A stretch of 64,000 bases of DNA from Actinomycetota bacterium. Its GTDB lineage: Bacteria; Actinomycetota; CADDZG01; JAHWKV01; JAOPZY01. This document shows, in pieces, positions 35,565 through 43,459 of this stretch. Each line of letters starts with the position of its first letter. The first letter of the stretch is position 1. The notes under the pieces were generated by a model. That model ran no database searches and was not told the origin of the DNA. It was given only the letters and a program-made list of their open reading frames with translations. Position numbers and translations under genes: made by a program. The stretch spans positions 19,297 to 83,296 of the forward strand of contig DASTWV010000024.1 of assembly GCA_035765775.1 (NCBI GenBank). Direction: 5' to 3'.

Positions 35565-38499
35565 CCTCAAACAGGCCATCGGCCGGGCGGGGCCCCACCG
35601 GGACCGGGGTGGGGCCCACCACCGGGGAGGGCCCCTTCGCCACCGAGCGCACCACCGCCATGGCGGCGGCCGGGAAGTGGCCGCGCCCGTCGTACACGAA
35701 ATACCGGGGGCGCCAGGCCGGCTCGTAGGCCTCGTCCGGCTCCCAGGGGTGCTCCACGGGCATCGCCCGGGAGAGCTGCTCCAGCAGCCAGCGCTGCGCC
35801 CGGCCGCCGAGCCCGTCGGCCTCGCGGCGGATGATGGTGCGCCGGGTGACGGAGAAGTTGAGGCTCAGGGTACGCACGCCGATGTCGCCCAGGTGCCGGA
35901 TGGTGTGCACCATCAGCAGGTCGGTCAGCTCCTCGGGGACCGCCCGGGTGGTCCGGCGTACCTGGTCCAGCGTGTAGCCGCCGATCGCCGGGGCGGGCAC
36001 GAACTGGGCGAGGGCGGCCGGGTGGCCGTCCGGGCCGACGGCCACCGCCAGCACGATGTCGTCATCCTGCGGGTCGAAAAGCCGGCCGAGGGTCATCGAG
36101 AAGCGGCGCTCGCTGGTCGGCCGGTGGGACTCGGTCGCCAGGCCGCGCAGCTCGGACTCCACGAAGGGATCCAGGTGGGCCGGGCTCAGGAACTCGACGT
36201 GGTACCCGGCGGCGGCGGGCCCCGCCACGCGCCGGCGGAGGTCCTCCCAGCGGGCATGGTCGAGGTCGAAGCGGTGGCAGTCCACGATCGCCTCGTCGCC
36301 GGCGTACAGCTCCCGCATCCCGGCGCAGTGGTAGATCGGCAGCCAGTCGTCCGACGCCCCCAACACCGTGACCGGCCAGCCCCGGGCGTCGGCGTAGCGG
36401 TGGAACTCCTCCCAGGCCTGCTCCCGCTCCCAGCTCGGGCCCACCGGGTCGGGGGACACGACGCACACCCGGCCCACCACCGAGTAGGGCACGACGGTGT
36501 CGCCCGAGAAGAAGAGCTCCTTGTCGCTGCGCAGCGCGAAGTAGCTGAAGGACTCGTCGCCGTAGCGCTCCACCAGCTCGCGGGCCCGGGCGAGGCCCGA
36601 ACCCGGGCGGCGCCGGGCGGCGTGCACCGGGCGGAAGATCGTCCAGGCTGCCAGGGCGACCAGCCCGCCAGCCACGGCCAGCATCACCGGGCTGAGGAAG
36701 TCGTTGAGCCGGTCGGGGAGCGCCACGGACTGGGCGCCCACCAGCCGGCCGGTCACCGCGGCGACCGCCCGCCCCAGTGGCAGCCGCGGCTTCATGACCA
36801 CCTCGACCGCGACGGTGGCGGCCACGATCACCGAGATGCTGCCGGCCACTGCGGTGCGGAACGCCACCCGGAAGCCGCCCGGGGCCGCCCCACCCCGGAA
36901 CGCCGCCCGTTGGCTCCCCAGGTAGGCCGCGACCGCGAGGGCGAGGATCGCCGCGGCGACCTCGACGCCCTTCGCCAGGTGCAGCACCGCCGATCCGCCC
37001 AGGAGGACGAGTGCGGTTCCCCAGGCCCGCCGCCCGCCCCGCCGGACGCCTCCCGAGAGGAAGAGCAGACCGAGGCCGGCGAGCGCCACCAGGGCAGCGG
37101 CGGCCTCCGGGACGGCAAGGGGGACGATCGTGCGCAGCCAGTGCAGGCGGACGAAGAGGGGCGGCACGGCGGCCGAGGCGAGGTTGAGCAGCCCGACCAG
37201 GGCGATGGCCGTGGCCGCCCGGGCTCGCACCACCCGCTGGTGGCCGACCCGCTCGGTGGGCGGGGGCCAGGACGGCCCGCCCGGTAGGGAGGCGACGACC
37301 ACCGGGCGGGGGCTCGCGCGCTCGGGCCGCACCGCAAGGCGCTCGAGGGCGGAGCCCGCCGGGAGCGGCTGGCGGCCGGAGACCAGGCGGACGTGCAGGT
37401 CAGAGCCCGCCTCGAGCTCGACCCACGAGGTCTGGCGCACGGACCGGAAGACGGGCAGCGGCCCCAGCCGGCTCCGGCTCTCCTCGACCGCCTCGGCACA
37501 GCAGCCGGCATTGGCGTAAAACCCGTCACCCAGGGGGGCCAGCTCGGCTAGGTGGGTATGGCCAGTGATCATGCCGGCGTAGCCCTCGCGGACGCGGGCC
37601 AGGGCATCGGCACGCGCGGCGTCGTTGCGCCCCCGGCGGGCGGAGAGGATGGCCACGTTGGACGTCGCCTCCCACACCGCGTAGGCGGCCAGGGCCATGG
37701 CGGCCACCACCAGCACCAGGTCGGCCACCACCAGGCCGCCGATGAACAGGAACGGGTTCGGCCACCGGGCGATGCGCGCCCCGATCTCGGTCTTGGACAA
37801 AAGGGTGAGCGTGAGGGGCAGCTTCAGCAGCAGGGCGACCAGGAAGGGCAGGGCCAGCCATTTCAGGTGGCGGGCGAAGCGCCGGAAGGTCAGCCGGGAG
37901 GCAACGTAGCGGGGGAAGGCCAGGCCATCCGCCAGGTTCACCGAGTCGTCGAAGATCTCGTAGTGGGTGACCACCGGGCCCAGGTGCCGGGTGACATGCA
38001 GGCCGAAGGGGATGTCCAGGGGATCCCGGGGATCGGTGAAGGCGTTGGGCGGGTCGAGGCGGTGCCCATGCTCCACCCGGACCTTGCGGGTGCCCGATCC
38101 GGTCTCGATCTCGAGCTCGAGGGCGAGGGCCAGGTCGCAGCCGAAGGCCTCGGCGACCGCCCCGGCGGCGCCGCCGTCCCAGGCGAGGCGGGAGTCATGG
38201 TTGCCCAGCAGGTAGACCACCCGGCGCCCCGGGCCGGCGGCGAAGCTGCGCACCGCGGCGGTCAGGCGGCCCTCGTGCTGCAGGACCGCCCGGATGTCCG
38301 GGGGCGTGCCCAGGGCTAGCTCGATGATGTCGCCGTTCAAGACCAGCACGCCGGGGCCCGAGGCCCGCTCGATGGCGGCGGTGAGGTCCTCGACCGGCTG
38401 GTGGGAGCCATGCCCGCCGAGGTGCAGGTCGTTGGCCACCAGCACCCGCCCCCCAGCGGGGACGGGCAGCTCCAGGAGATCGACAACTGTGGCGCCCAT
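35521..38499 (-). CDS. fusion of calcineurin-like phosphoesterase and MprF-like (DUF2156) domain
   Basis: A 992-residue membrane protein. Residues 1-350 are a metallophosphoesterase: NDLHLGG (D24, H26), NGDIIE (D57), LGNHDS (N100, H101), EHGH (143-146), TGHTH (313-316). Two membrane helices (about 213-235 and 250-277) interrupt it between the last two metal motifs. About six more helices span 425-620. Residues 635-945 resemble the DUF2156/LPG-synthase C-terminal domain that transfers aminoacyl groups from tRNA to phosphatidylglycerol (SYFALRSDKELFFSG, GDEAIVDCHRFDLDHARW, LSLNFSVTRRT). The ATG at 38499 follows GGGAGGAA. It probably modifies membrane lipids. Whether the phosphoesterase acts on lipid, nucleotide or tRNA-derived substrates is unknown. 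Confidence 0.85.
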   Translation of the reverse strand: MGATVVDLLELPVPAGGRVLVANDLHLGGHGSHQPVEDLTAAIERASGPGVLVLNGDIIELALGTPPDIRAVLQHEGRLTAAVRSFAAGPGRRVVYLLGNHDSRLAWDGGAAGAVAEAFGCDLALALELEIETGSGTRKVRVEHGHRLDPPNAFTDPRDPLDIPFGLHVTRHLGPVVTHYEIFDDSVNLADGLAFPRYVASRLTFRRFARHLKWLALPFLVALLLKLPLTLTLLSKTEIGARIARWPNPFLFIGGLVVADLVLVVAAMALAAYAVWEATSNVAILSARRGRNDAARADALARVREGYAGMITGHTHLAELAPLGDGFYANAGCCAEAVEESRSRLGPLPVFRSVRQTSWVELEAGSDLHVRLVSGRQPLPAGSALERLAVRPERASPRPVVVASLPGGPSWPPPTERVGHQRVVRARAATAIALVGLLNLASAAVPPLFVRLHWLRTIVPLAVPEAAAALVALAGLGLLFLSGGVRRGGRRAWGTALVLLGGSAVLHLAKGVEVAAAILALAVAAYLGSQRAAFRGGAAPGGFRVAFRTAVAGSISVIVAATVAVEVVMKPRLPLGRAVAAVTGRLVGAQSVALPDRLNDFLSPVMLAVAGGLVALAAWTIFRPVHAARRRPGSGLARARELVERYGDESFSYFALRSDKELFFSGDTVVPYSVVGRVCVVSPDPVGPSWEREQAWEEFHRYADARGWPVTVLGASDDWLPIYHCAGMRELYAGDEAIVDCHRFDLDHARWEDLRRRVAGPAAAGYHVEFLSPAHLDPFVESELRGLATESHRPTSERRFSMTLGRLFDPQDDDIVLAVAVGPDGHPAALAQFVPAPAIGGYTLDQVRRTTRAVPEELTDLLMVHTIRHLGDIGVRTLSLNFSVTRRTIIRREADGLGGRAQRWLLEQLSRAMPVEHPWEPDEAYEPAWRPRYFVYDGRGHFPAAAMAVVRSVAKGPSPVVGPTPVPVGPRPADGLFEVSEERGGWTPGAGG

Positions 38500-38610
38500 G
38501 GGGTTCCTCCCGCGCGGCCCGCACGCAGCCTGGTACTCGGTGTGGTACTTGGTCGGGTCTCGGGAAAAGCTTATCGCCCACGGGCCGTGCGCCCGGGAGC
38601 GCCCCGGTGG

Positions 38611-38655
38611 TAGCGTCGAGTCCGTGAGGTCGAATCCGTGAGGTCCAGTTCGTGA
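38611..38655 (+). other. 14-bp tandem repeat encoding two overlapping micro-ORFs ahead of the next gene
   Basis: A TAGCGT hexamer (38611-38616) is followed after 7 nt by GTG 38624, the start of a five-codon ORF ending at 38641 (MRSNP). Its stop overlaps GTG 38638, which starts a second five-codon ORF ending at 38655 (MRSSS). That stop overlaps GTG 38652, the start of the downstream gene. Each unit is 14 bp and each junction is GTGA. This may be a chain of coupled leader peptides, or simply a repeat. Confidence 0.45.
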
Positions 38656-39098
38656 GACGGCGCAGGCGTTGGGTGGTCATCGGCGCCGGCGTGCTGGGCG
38701 CCGCCGGCTTGGGCTGGTGGCTGCGCTCCCGGGGCCGGGGCCGGGCGACCTCGCCGGTGGACGGCGTCCCAGCCCACCGGGGGGCCGAGCGGGCCTCCCA
38801 GCAAGGCGACGGGCTCGAGCGGCGGTCGGACCCCGACCGGGAGGCGCTCCGGGGGCTCATCGACGGCGCCACTGCCCGGGTAGGGCTCGACCTCGAGCGC
38901 CTGCGCAAGCTGGAGGAGGCCAACTACCACCCACTGGTGGAGTACCTGGAGTACATCCAGATGCAGCGGGGCGACACCGAGACCCTGGTGTTCGTCCGCC
39001 AGCGGGATGTCGACAAGCTGGCGGTGCTGGCTGGCGAGCCGCGGGAGGACTTCCTCAAGCGCTTCAGCCGGCTGGGCATCGTGCTCTCGATGAACTGA
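38652..39098 (+). CDS. unknown single-pass membrane protein
   Basis: A 148-residue protein not recognised. A basic start (MRRRRR) is followed by one short membrane helix (WVVIGAGVLGAAGLGWWL) and a charged cytoplasmic or periplasmic part. The C-terminal half (residues 75-148) is rich in charged, amphipathic segments, for example LRKLEEANYHPLVEYLEYIQM and REDFLKRFSRLGIVLSMN, and looks folded. The GTG at 38652 is the last of three GTGs spaced by 14 bp. A strong intrinsic terminator follows at 39152. No neighbour suggests a function. Confidence 0.65.
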   Translation: MRRRRRWVVIGAGVLGAAGLGWWLRSRGRGRATSPVDGVPAHRGAERASQQGDGLERRSDPDREALRGLIDGATARVGLDLERLRKLEEANYHPLVEYLEYIQMQRGDTETLVFVRQRDVDKLAVLAGEPREDFLKRFSRLGIVLSMN

Positions 39099-39151
39099 CG
39101 CCGGGCCGGCGTGGGCCGCCCGACCCGCCCGGAACTTTTCAAAGGTTTTTT

Positions 39152-39180
39152 CGGCCCCCGCCAAGAAGGGGCCGTTTTTT
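39152..39180 (+). terminator. intrinsic terminator
   Basis: CGGCCCC (39152-39158) and GGGGCCG (39168-39174) form a 7-bp stem with a 9-nt loop, followed by six T's. It is a textbook Rho-independent terminator for the gene ending at 39098. Confidence 0.85.
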
Positions 39181-39256
39181 GTCATACCCCCTCCGTATCG
39201 TCGTTCCTGCCACCCCGCACCGGGCGGGGCCGGTACGAGAGCAACGGGAGCGCCGG

Positions 39257-39595
39257 ATGAGCGACGAGTGGGCCGAGGAGACCGAGGGGGCGCTGGGCAA
39301 CGGGCTCCGGCTGGCCATGGCCATCGACCCCCGCATGGCCGAGGTCTGGAGCTGCGTGTTCGCCGCCGACGGCGAGCCCGGGGAACTGGCCGAGCAGCTC
39401 GGCTGGTACCTGCGCATGGCGTACCTGCGGGGCTACCACGACGGCCTCTGCGAGCCGGAGGTCGGGTCGCTCTTCCGGGAACTCGGCATGCCGGTTCCCC
39501 GCCGGCGCAACCCGGTCCCGGCCGGGCACCGCACCCCCAACCGTCCAGGCAACCGTTCTGCCAACAGTCCCAACGACCGGAAGGAGGCGTCATGA
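39257..39595 (+). CDS. unknown small protein
   Basis: A 112-residue soluble protein of no recognised family. It is acidic at the N-terminus (MSDEWAEETEGALG), with a helical centre (DGEPGELAEQLGWYLRMAYL, then GYHDGLCEPEVGSLFRELG) and a Pro/Arg/Asn-rich, probably disordered C-terminal tail. The ATG at 39257 has CGGGAG upstream. Its stop overlaps the start of a 61-residue Cys-rich gene (ATGA), so the two are co-translated. It lies between an intrinsic terminator and the sepH region. Confidence 0.65.
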   Translation: MSDEWAEETEGALGNGLRLAMAIDPRMAEVWSCVFAADGEPGELAEQLGWYLRMAYLRGYHDGLCEPEVGSLFRELGMPVPRRRNPVPAGHRTPNRPGNRSANSPNDRKEAS

Positions 39596-39777
39596 TCATC
39601 GACTGCCAGCAGTGTGAAATGTACGAATCCGAGCACTGCACCGACTGCTTCGTGATGGCGTTGCTGCTGCCCAAGAGCGGCCCCGTCGTCCTCGACGATG
39701 AGGAGGAGCGGGCCGTCAGCACCCTGCAGGGGGCCGGTCTCGCCCCGCCTCTACGTTTCCGCCGCAAAGCGGGCTGA
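39592..39777 (+). CDS. small Cys-rich protein, possible zinc-binding, unknown
   Basis: A 61-residue protein that begins IIDCQQCEMYESEHCTDC, giving two C-x2-C pairs separated by eight residues. A hydrophobic strand (FVMALLLP) and a charged tail ending RFRRKAG follow. The Cys spacing suggests a small zinc ribbon. Coupling to the previous gene by an ATGA overlap supports expression. A G+C-rich hairpin follows, then sepH. Function unknown. Confidence 0.65.
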   Translation: MIIDCQQCEMYESEHCTDCFVMALLLPKSGPVVLDDEEERAVSTLQGAGLAPPLRFRRKAG

Positions 39778-39789
39778 ACGCCCCTGTGC

Positions 39790-39807
39790 CCGGGCGCACG
39801 CGCCCGG
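39790..39807. terminator. G+C-rich hairpin after the Cys-rich gene
   Basis: CCGGGCGC-ac-GCGCCCGG, perfect arms, 12 bp after the stop. No T-tract. A possible factor-dependent or structure-only terminator. Confidence 0.4.
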
Positions 39808-39918
39808 TGTCCCCCCCACGCTCCGCAGGGCTGCCCGGGCCCGCATAGGATGCTTGAAAGCGCGAAGAATCCGTCGTTTGATTAGCGTGCCTAGGCGGCG
39901 CGCGGACCGAGGGGGCCG

Positions 39919-41217
39919 GTGCAAAAACTCTATCTCGTTGGATTCACAACTGATCTGCGTAGTTTGATCCTCTCCCGCCAGAAAGGTGTGAAGAGCGGCG
40001 GCTTCAGCATCGCCATCGACGACCGGCTCCTCCAGACCGTCGAAGAGGTGGTCCGGCGCCAGGACGAGGCGGCGGCGAGGGAAACCCAGCCCATCGGGGA
40101 GGAGATCGCGCTGTCCTCCGAGGCCGTGGCCGGTGCGCCCACCGGCGAGATGCCGGCGCGCAGCGGCCGGAGCCGGCTCACCCCCAAGGAGATCCAGAGC
40201 CACCTGCGCGAGGGCCGCAGCGTGCAGGATGTCGCCCGCATGGCGGGCACCGACGTGGCGTGGATCGAGCGCTTCGTGGGGCCGATCCTGGCCGAACGGG
40301 AGGGCATCGTCGAGGCGGTGCGGGCCGGGACCATCGTCCGCCCGCGGGCCGGGCGTTCCGGGTTCACGGTGGGCGAGGCGATCGCGGCCAACCTCAGGGA
40401 CCGCAAGGGCGGGGCCTCGAGCACCGGCCCCCACGAGGGCTGGACGGCCGTCCGCCGCAACGGTAGCTGGGAGGTGACCTTCCGGTACTCGGTGCGCGGC
40501 CAGGCCCGGGAGGCGCAGTTCACCTTCGACACCGAGACCCGCGCGGTGAAAGCCATGACCCCCAACACCGCCGAAGTTGCCTGGCGCGCCGCGGAGCCCG
40601 GCGGGACCGCCGAGGAGGCCCCCCCGGCCCCGGAGCGCCTGTCACCCCCGCGCCCGCCCACGGTGCTGACCGCCCGGCCGACGCGCACCGGCCCCCCTGG
40701 GCGGGGCGCAGCCCCCCCGGCGCCGGAGGCGGAGGAGCGCCAGCCGGTGGGCGGGCGGCCGAACCTCTGGGGGAGCCTCGGGTCGGGAGCTGGGTCGGGA
40801 GCTGGGTCGGGAGGTCGACCGGGAGCTGGGTCCGGAGGGGGCCGGGAGCGTTCCGCGGGCATCGCCCGCGAACGGAGTGACCGCAGCGGCGGGGACCGGA
40901 GCGAGCGGGGCACCCGGGCGGAGCGCACGGCGCCGAGCCCCCAGGGGGCCGGGCCGTCGGACGACCGCCCCTCGTTCGCCCGCAGCACGGCCAACAGCCG
41001 GCCCCGGCGCCTGCTGTCCGGCGAGAGCGAGGCCGAGTTCCGCTCGGCCGTGGCCCGCACCCGGGCCAACCGGGTGGGCGGCGCCGGCCAGCAGGCGGGC
41101 AGCCCGGCCCAGCGGCCAGTCGGCGGCCAGGGGCAGGGTCAGGGTCAGGGACAAGCCCAGGGGCAGCGCAAGCCGGCCCGGAAGCGGCTCCCGGACGACT
41201 GGCTGCTGGACACCTAA
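39919..41217 (+). CDS. sepH: septation protein SepH (DUF3071)
   Basis: An actinobacterial cell-division protein; family members bind FtsZ and promote Z-ring assembly. The N-terminal DUF3071 domain (residues 1-215) includes the opening LYLVGFTTDLRSLILSR, a helix-turn-helix-like segment LTPKEIQSHLREGRSVQDVARMAGTD (given in parts: LTPKEIQSHLREG, SVQDVARMAGTD), IERFVGPILAERE, and a beta-rich part (SWEVTFRYSVRG). The remaining 215 residues are Pro/Gly/Arg-rich and disordered, with small DNA-level repeats near 40790 and 41140, ending PDDWLLDT. The GTG at 39919 follows GAGGGGG. It is one of the best lineage markers in the window. Confidence 0.9.
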   Translation: MQKLYLVGFTTDLRSLILSRQKGVKSGGFSIAIDDRLLQTVEEVVRRQDEAAARETQPIGEEIALSSEAVAGAPTGEMPARSGRSRLTPKEIQSHLREGRSVQDVARMAGTDVAWIERFVGPILAEREGIVEAVRAGTIVRPRAGRSGFTVGEAIAANLRDRKGGASSTGPHEGWTAVRRNGSWEVTFRYSVRGQAREAQFTFDTETRAVKAMTPNTAEVAWRAAEPGGTAEEAPPAPERLSPPRPPTVLTARPTRTGPPGRGAAPPAPEAEERQPVGGRPNLWGSLGSGAGSGAGSGGRPGAGSGGGRERSAGIARERSDRSGGDRSERGTRAERTAPSPQGAGPSDDRPSFARSTANSRPRRLLSGESEAEFRSAVARTRANRVGGAGQQAGSPAQRPVGGQGQGQGQGQAQGQRKPARKRLPDDWLLDT

Positions 41218-41279
41218 GCCGGCTCGCTCCCGGGTTCGTGCCCGTCCCGAGGGCGGCATGGGGCCCCTCGACTGAGGTC

Positions 41280-41324
41280 GGGGACTTTCGTCCCGGGCAG
41301 TGGGACAAATGTCCCCCGCCTCGG
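41280..41324. repeat. dispersed double-hairpin element, copy A
   Basis: This 45-bp element has two short hairpins, GGGAC-tttc-GTCCC and GGGAC-aaat-GTCCC, joined by gggcagt, then CCGCCTCGG. It matches the element at 52274-52318 at 39 of 45 positions by eye. It lies between convergent sepH and the PH-domain gene. Confidence 0.7.
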
Positions 41325-41348
41325 ACCCACGAGTCCGCCCGCGGGCGC

Positions 41349-41981
41349 CTACATCCGCTGCAGGAGGTCCGCCTTCTTCGCCTGGAACTCGGCCTCGGTC
41401 AGGACGCCAGCGTCCCGCAGCCGGGCCAGCTCGCTGATCTGCTCCGGGATGGTCCGGTCCTGCAACGCCACCTCCGGGCGGCCCCCACCCTCCACCCGCT
41501 GGCGGTTGTTCTCCATCTGGGTGTAGATCTGCTGCTGGGCCCGGTCCGGGTGGGGCAGGTGGCTGAAGACGTCCTGGCCCTGGCGGCCGGCGGACTCGAT
41601 GACCAGGTCGCCGGTGCCCACCATGCGCTCGAACAGGCTCTGGTGGAACGACAGGTCGTTCACCCGCTCCAGCGGGATCTCCCGGCCCTGGCGCCCGAAG
41701 ACCCCCGAGCGCACGATGAGCCGGTCGGTGGTGAGCACGAAGTGGGTGGTACGCCAGGCGAAGAACTTGGCCAGGAACCAGATCACCCACAGCAGGCCGA
41801 GCCCGGCCACCACCAGGGCGACCACGGTCTCGGTCTGGCCGTTGAGCAGGATGGGGGTGGCCACCGCCCCGGCGAGGATCACCACCGCCGCCAGGGCCAG
41901 CCCGGAGAAGTACCACCAGTGCGGGTGCAGGTCGAAGGCGATCTCCTCGCCCGGGTTCAGCAGCTTGCGCGGGTACGGCAT
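41349..41981 (-). CDS. membrane protein with bacterial PH domain and SHOCT motif
   Basis: A 210-residue membrane protein. Two helices near residues 25-70 (SGLALAAVVILAGAVATPIL; VVALVVAGLGLLWVIWFLA) are followed by a bPH2/YdbT-like domain (TTHFVLTTDRLIVRSGVFGR, EIPLERVNDLSFHQSLFERM) and a C-terminal SHOCT helix pair (LARLRDAGVLTEAEFQAKKADLL). SHOCT motifs usually mediate oligomerisation. Function unknown; PH-type membrane proteins often work at the envelope. The ATG at 41981 follows GGAGG and lies 23 nt after the cNMP-binding gene, so the two form an operon. Confidence 0.83.
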   Translation of the reverse strand: MPYPRKLLNPGEEIAFDLHPHWWYFSGLALAAVVILAGAVATPILLNGQTETVVALVVAGLGLLWVIWFLAKFFAWRTTHFVLTTDRLIVRSGVFGRQGREIPLERVNDLSFHQSLFERMVGTGDLVIESAGRQGQDVFSHLPHPDRAQQQIYTQMENNRQRVEGGGRPEVALQDRTIPEQISELARLRDAGVLTEAEFQAKKADLLQRM

Positions 41982-42004
41982 GGTGCCTCCGTTCTCTGGC
42001 CGGG

Positions 42005-42436
42005 CTACTCGGCGAGGTCGGTGATGTCCTCCTCACCGTCGGGCTGTCGGGCGTGCAGCAGGGCGTCGAAGTGTTCGGCCAGGCGCCCGTTGGTCTGCAG
42101 CACATTCAAGAAGGCGTCCCGGGGCAGGACCAGCAGCTCGCACTCGCCGACCGCCCGGGCCCGGCGGTGGTGGGTGGTGTTGAGCAGCAGCGAGATCTCG
42201 CCGAAGAAGTCGCCCTCCCCGAGCCGGGCCACCACCTGCCCGGCCCCGTCGTCGATCAGGACCTCGCCGGTGAGCACGATGTAGAGGGCGTCGCCGGGCA
42301 GGCCCGGCTCGAAAATGATGCTGCCGTCGCGCCAGACGAGGTTCATGCTCTCGCCGACGATGGCCAGGAGGCTGCGTTCGTCCAGGGGTGCAAACTCCGG
42401 CACCCGCTGCAAGGACTGCACCAGACTGTGCGGCAT
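42005..42436 (-). CDS. cyclic-nucleotide-binding domain protein
   Basis: A 143-residue single cNMP-binding domain. The beta-roll runs from IIFEPGLPGDALYIVLTGEV to VVARLGEGDFFGEISLLLNT, and the phosphate-binding cassette is FFGEISLLLNTTHHRRARAV. The normal Arg-Ala/Ser of the cassette corresponds to RRARA. No helix-turn-helix follows, so it is not a Crp-type regulator; it probably acts as a ligand-binding adaptor. It is divergent from the phosphoesterase gene, with overlapping -10 hexamers in the gap, and upstream of the PH-domain gene in the same operon. Confidence 0.83.
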   Translation of the reverse strand: MPHSLVQSLQRVPEFAPLDERSLLAIVGESMNLVWRDGSIIFEPGLPGDALYIVLTGEVLIDDGAGQVVARLGEGDFFGEISLLLNTTHHRRARAVGECELLVLPRDAFLNVLQTNGRLAEHFDALLHARQPDGEEDITDLAE

Positions 42437-42466
42437 TCTCCGCGCCCCGACCTCGTTCCCGCCGAC

Positions 42467-42473
42467 TATCCTA
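42467..42473. promoter_or_regulatory. overlapping divergent -10 hexamers
   Basis: TATCCT on the plus strand (42467-42472) and TAGGAT on the minus strand (42473-42468) share five base pairs, between the divergent cNMP-binding and phosphoesterase genes. Polymerase could occupy only one direction at a time. Confidence 0.45.
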
Positions 42474-42500
42474 CGGGGAGCGCCCCTCTGCGGAAACCAC

Positions 42501-43367
42501 GTGGCCTACTCGCAAATCCCGCTACGCATCGCCCATATCTCCGACCTCCACGCCGGCGAGGTCACCTTCCAGCACGACGTGATGGCGAAGGTCATCGAGG
42601 CGATCAACCGCATGGCCCCCGACGTGGTGGTGGTGGCGGGCGACGTCACCGCCGCCGGCTACGAGGACGAGTACGTCGAAGCCGCCGCCATCCTGGCCCA
42701 GATCGAGCCCCCCAAGATCATCATCCCGGGCAACCACGACGCCCGCAACGTGGGCTGGGTGCACTTCGAGCAGTACTTCGGCGAGCGCTTCTCCCGGCTG
42801 CGCCAGGCGTTCGACCCCCAGCGGGCGGAGCGCCTGCGGGCGACCGGCTTCGTCGTGGTGGGGGTGGACTCCTCCGAGCCCGACCTGGACGAGGGCCGGG
42901 TCGGCCGGGATCGCTACCAGTGGATGCGCAGCCAGTTCGAGGACCCCCCCGCCATGCGGGAGGACATCAAGATCTTCGCCATCCACCACCACCTGGTGTC
43001 CGTCCCGGGGACCGGCCGGGAGCGCAACATCGTCATGGATGCCGGCGACCTTCTGGCCCAGCTCACCACCCTGGACATCGACCTGATCCTGTCCGGCCAC
43101 AAGCACGTCCCGTTCTTCTGGGGGATCAACGGCATCCTGATCGCCAACTCCGGGACCTGCTCCACCAAGCGCCTGCGGGGCCTCACGCCGTCGTCGTGGA
43201 ACGAGGTCGAGATCGACGCCTCGACGATCAAGGTCTTCCTGCACTACCCGGACGGCCGCCGGGAGCTGGCGGTGATCTTCTCCCGCAAGACCCGGGCGCT
43301 CACCCGCGAGGCGTTCACCATGACGCAGGATTTCGTGACGTCGAACCGCCTCTCGGCAGTCATCTGA
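42501..43367 (+). CDS. calcineurin-like metallophosphoesterase
   Basis: A cytoplasmic phosphohydrolase of 288 residues. The five metal motifs are complete: ISDLHAG (DxH), VVVAGDVTAAG (GDxx), IIPGNHDARN (GNHD), AIHHHLV and LSGHKHVPF (GHxH). The family includes 3',5'-cAMP phosphodiesterases (CpdA-like) and other enzymes. Divergence from a cNMP-binding domain gene makes cyclic nucleotide hydrolysis attractive, but this is inferred. The GTG at 42501 is used because it directly precedes the domain; no strong ribosome site is seen. The end overlaps or abuts the M48 protease gene. Confidence 0.87.
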   Translation: MAYSQIPLRIAHISDLHAGEVTFQHDVMAKVIEAINRMAPDVVVVAGDVTAAGYEDEYVEAAAILAQIEPPKIIIPGNHDARNVGWVHFEQYFGERFSRLRQAFDPQRAERLRATGFVVVGVDSSEPDLDEGRVGRDRYQWMRSQFEDPPAMREDIKIFAIHHHLVSVPGTGRERNIVMDAGDLLAQLTTLDIDLILSGHKHVPFFWGINGILIANSGTCSTKRLRGLTPSSWNEVEIDASTIKVFLHYPDGRRELAVIFSRKTRALTREAFTMTQDFVTSNRLSAVI

Positions 43368-43459
43368 ACGCCTACCGCCGCCTGCCGGCGGACGCCCGGG
43401 CGTTCTTCAGCGAGGAGGAGATCGCCCACGCCCGGGCCTACCGCCGGCCCGCCCGGCGC

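Noticed and set aside
38500..38623. A tRNA-like fragment suggested by GGTCGAATCC near 38628
   Set aside because: No acceptor or anticodon stem can be formed around it; the match comes from the 14-bp repeat.
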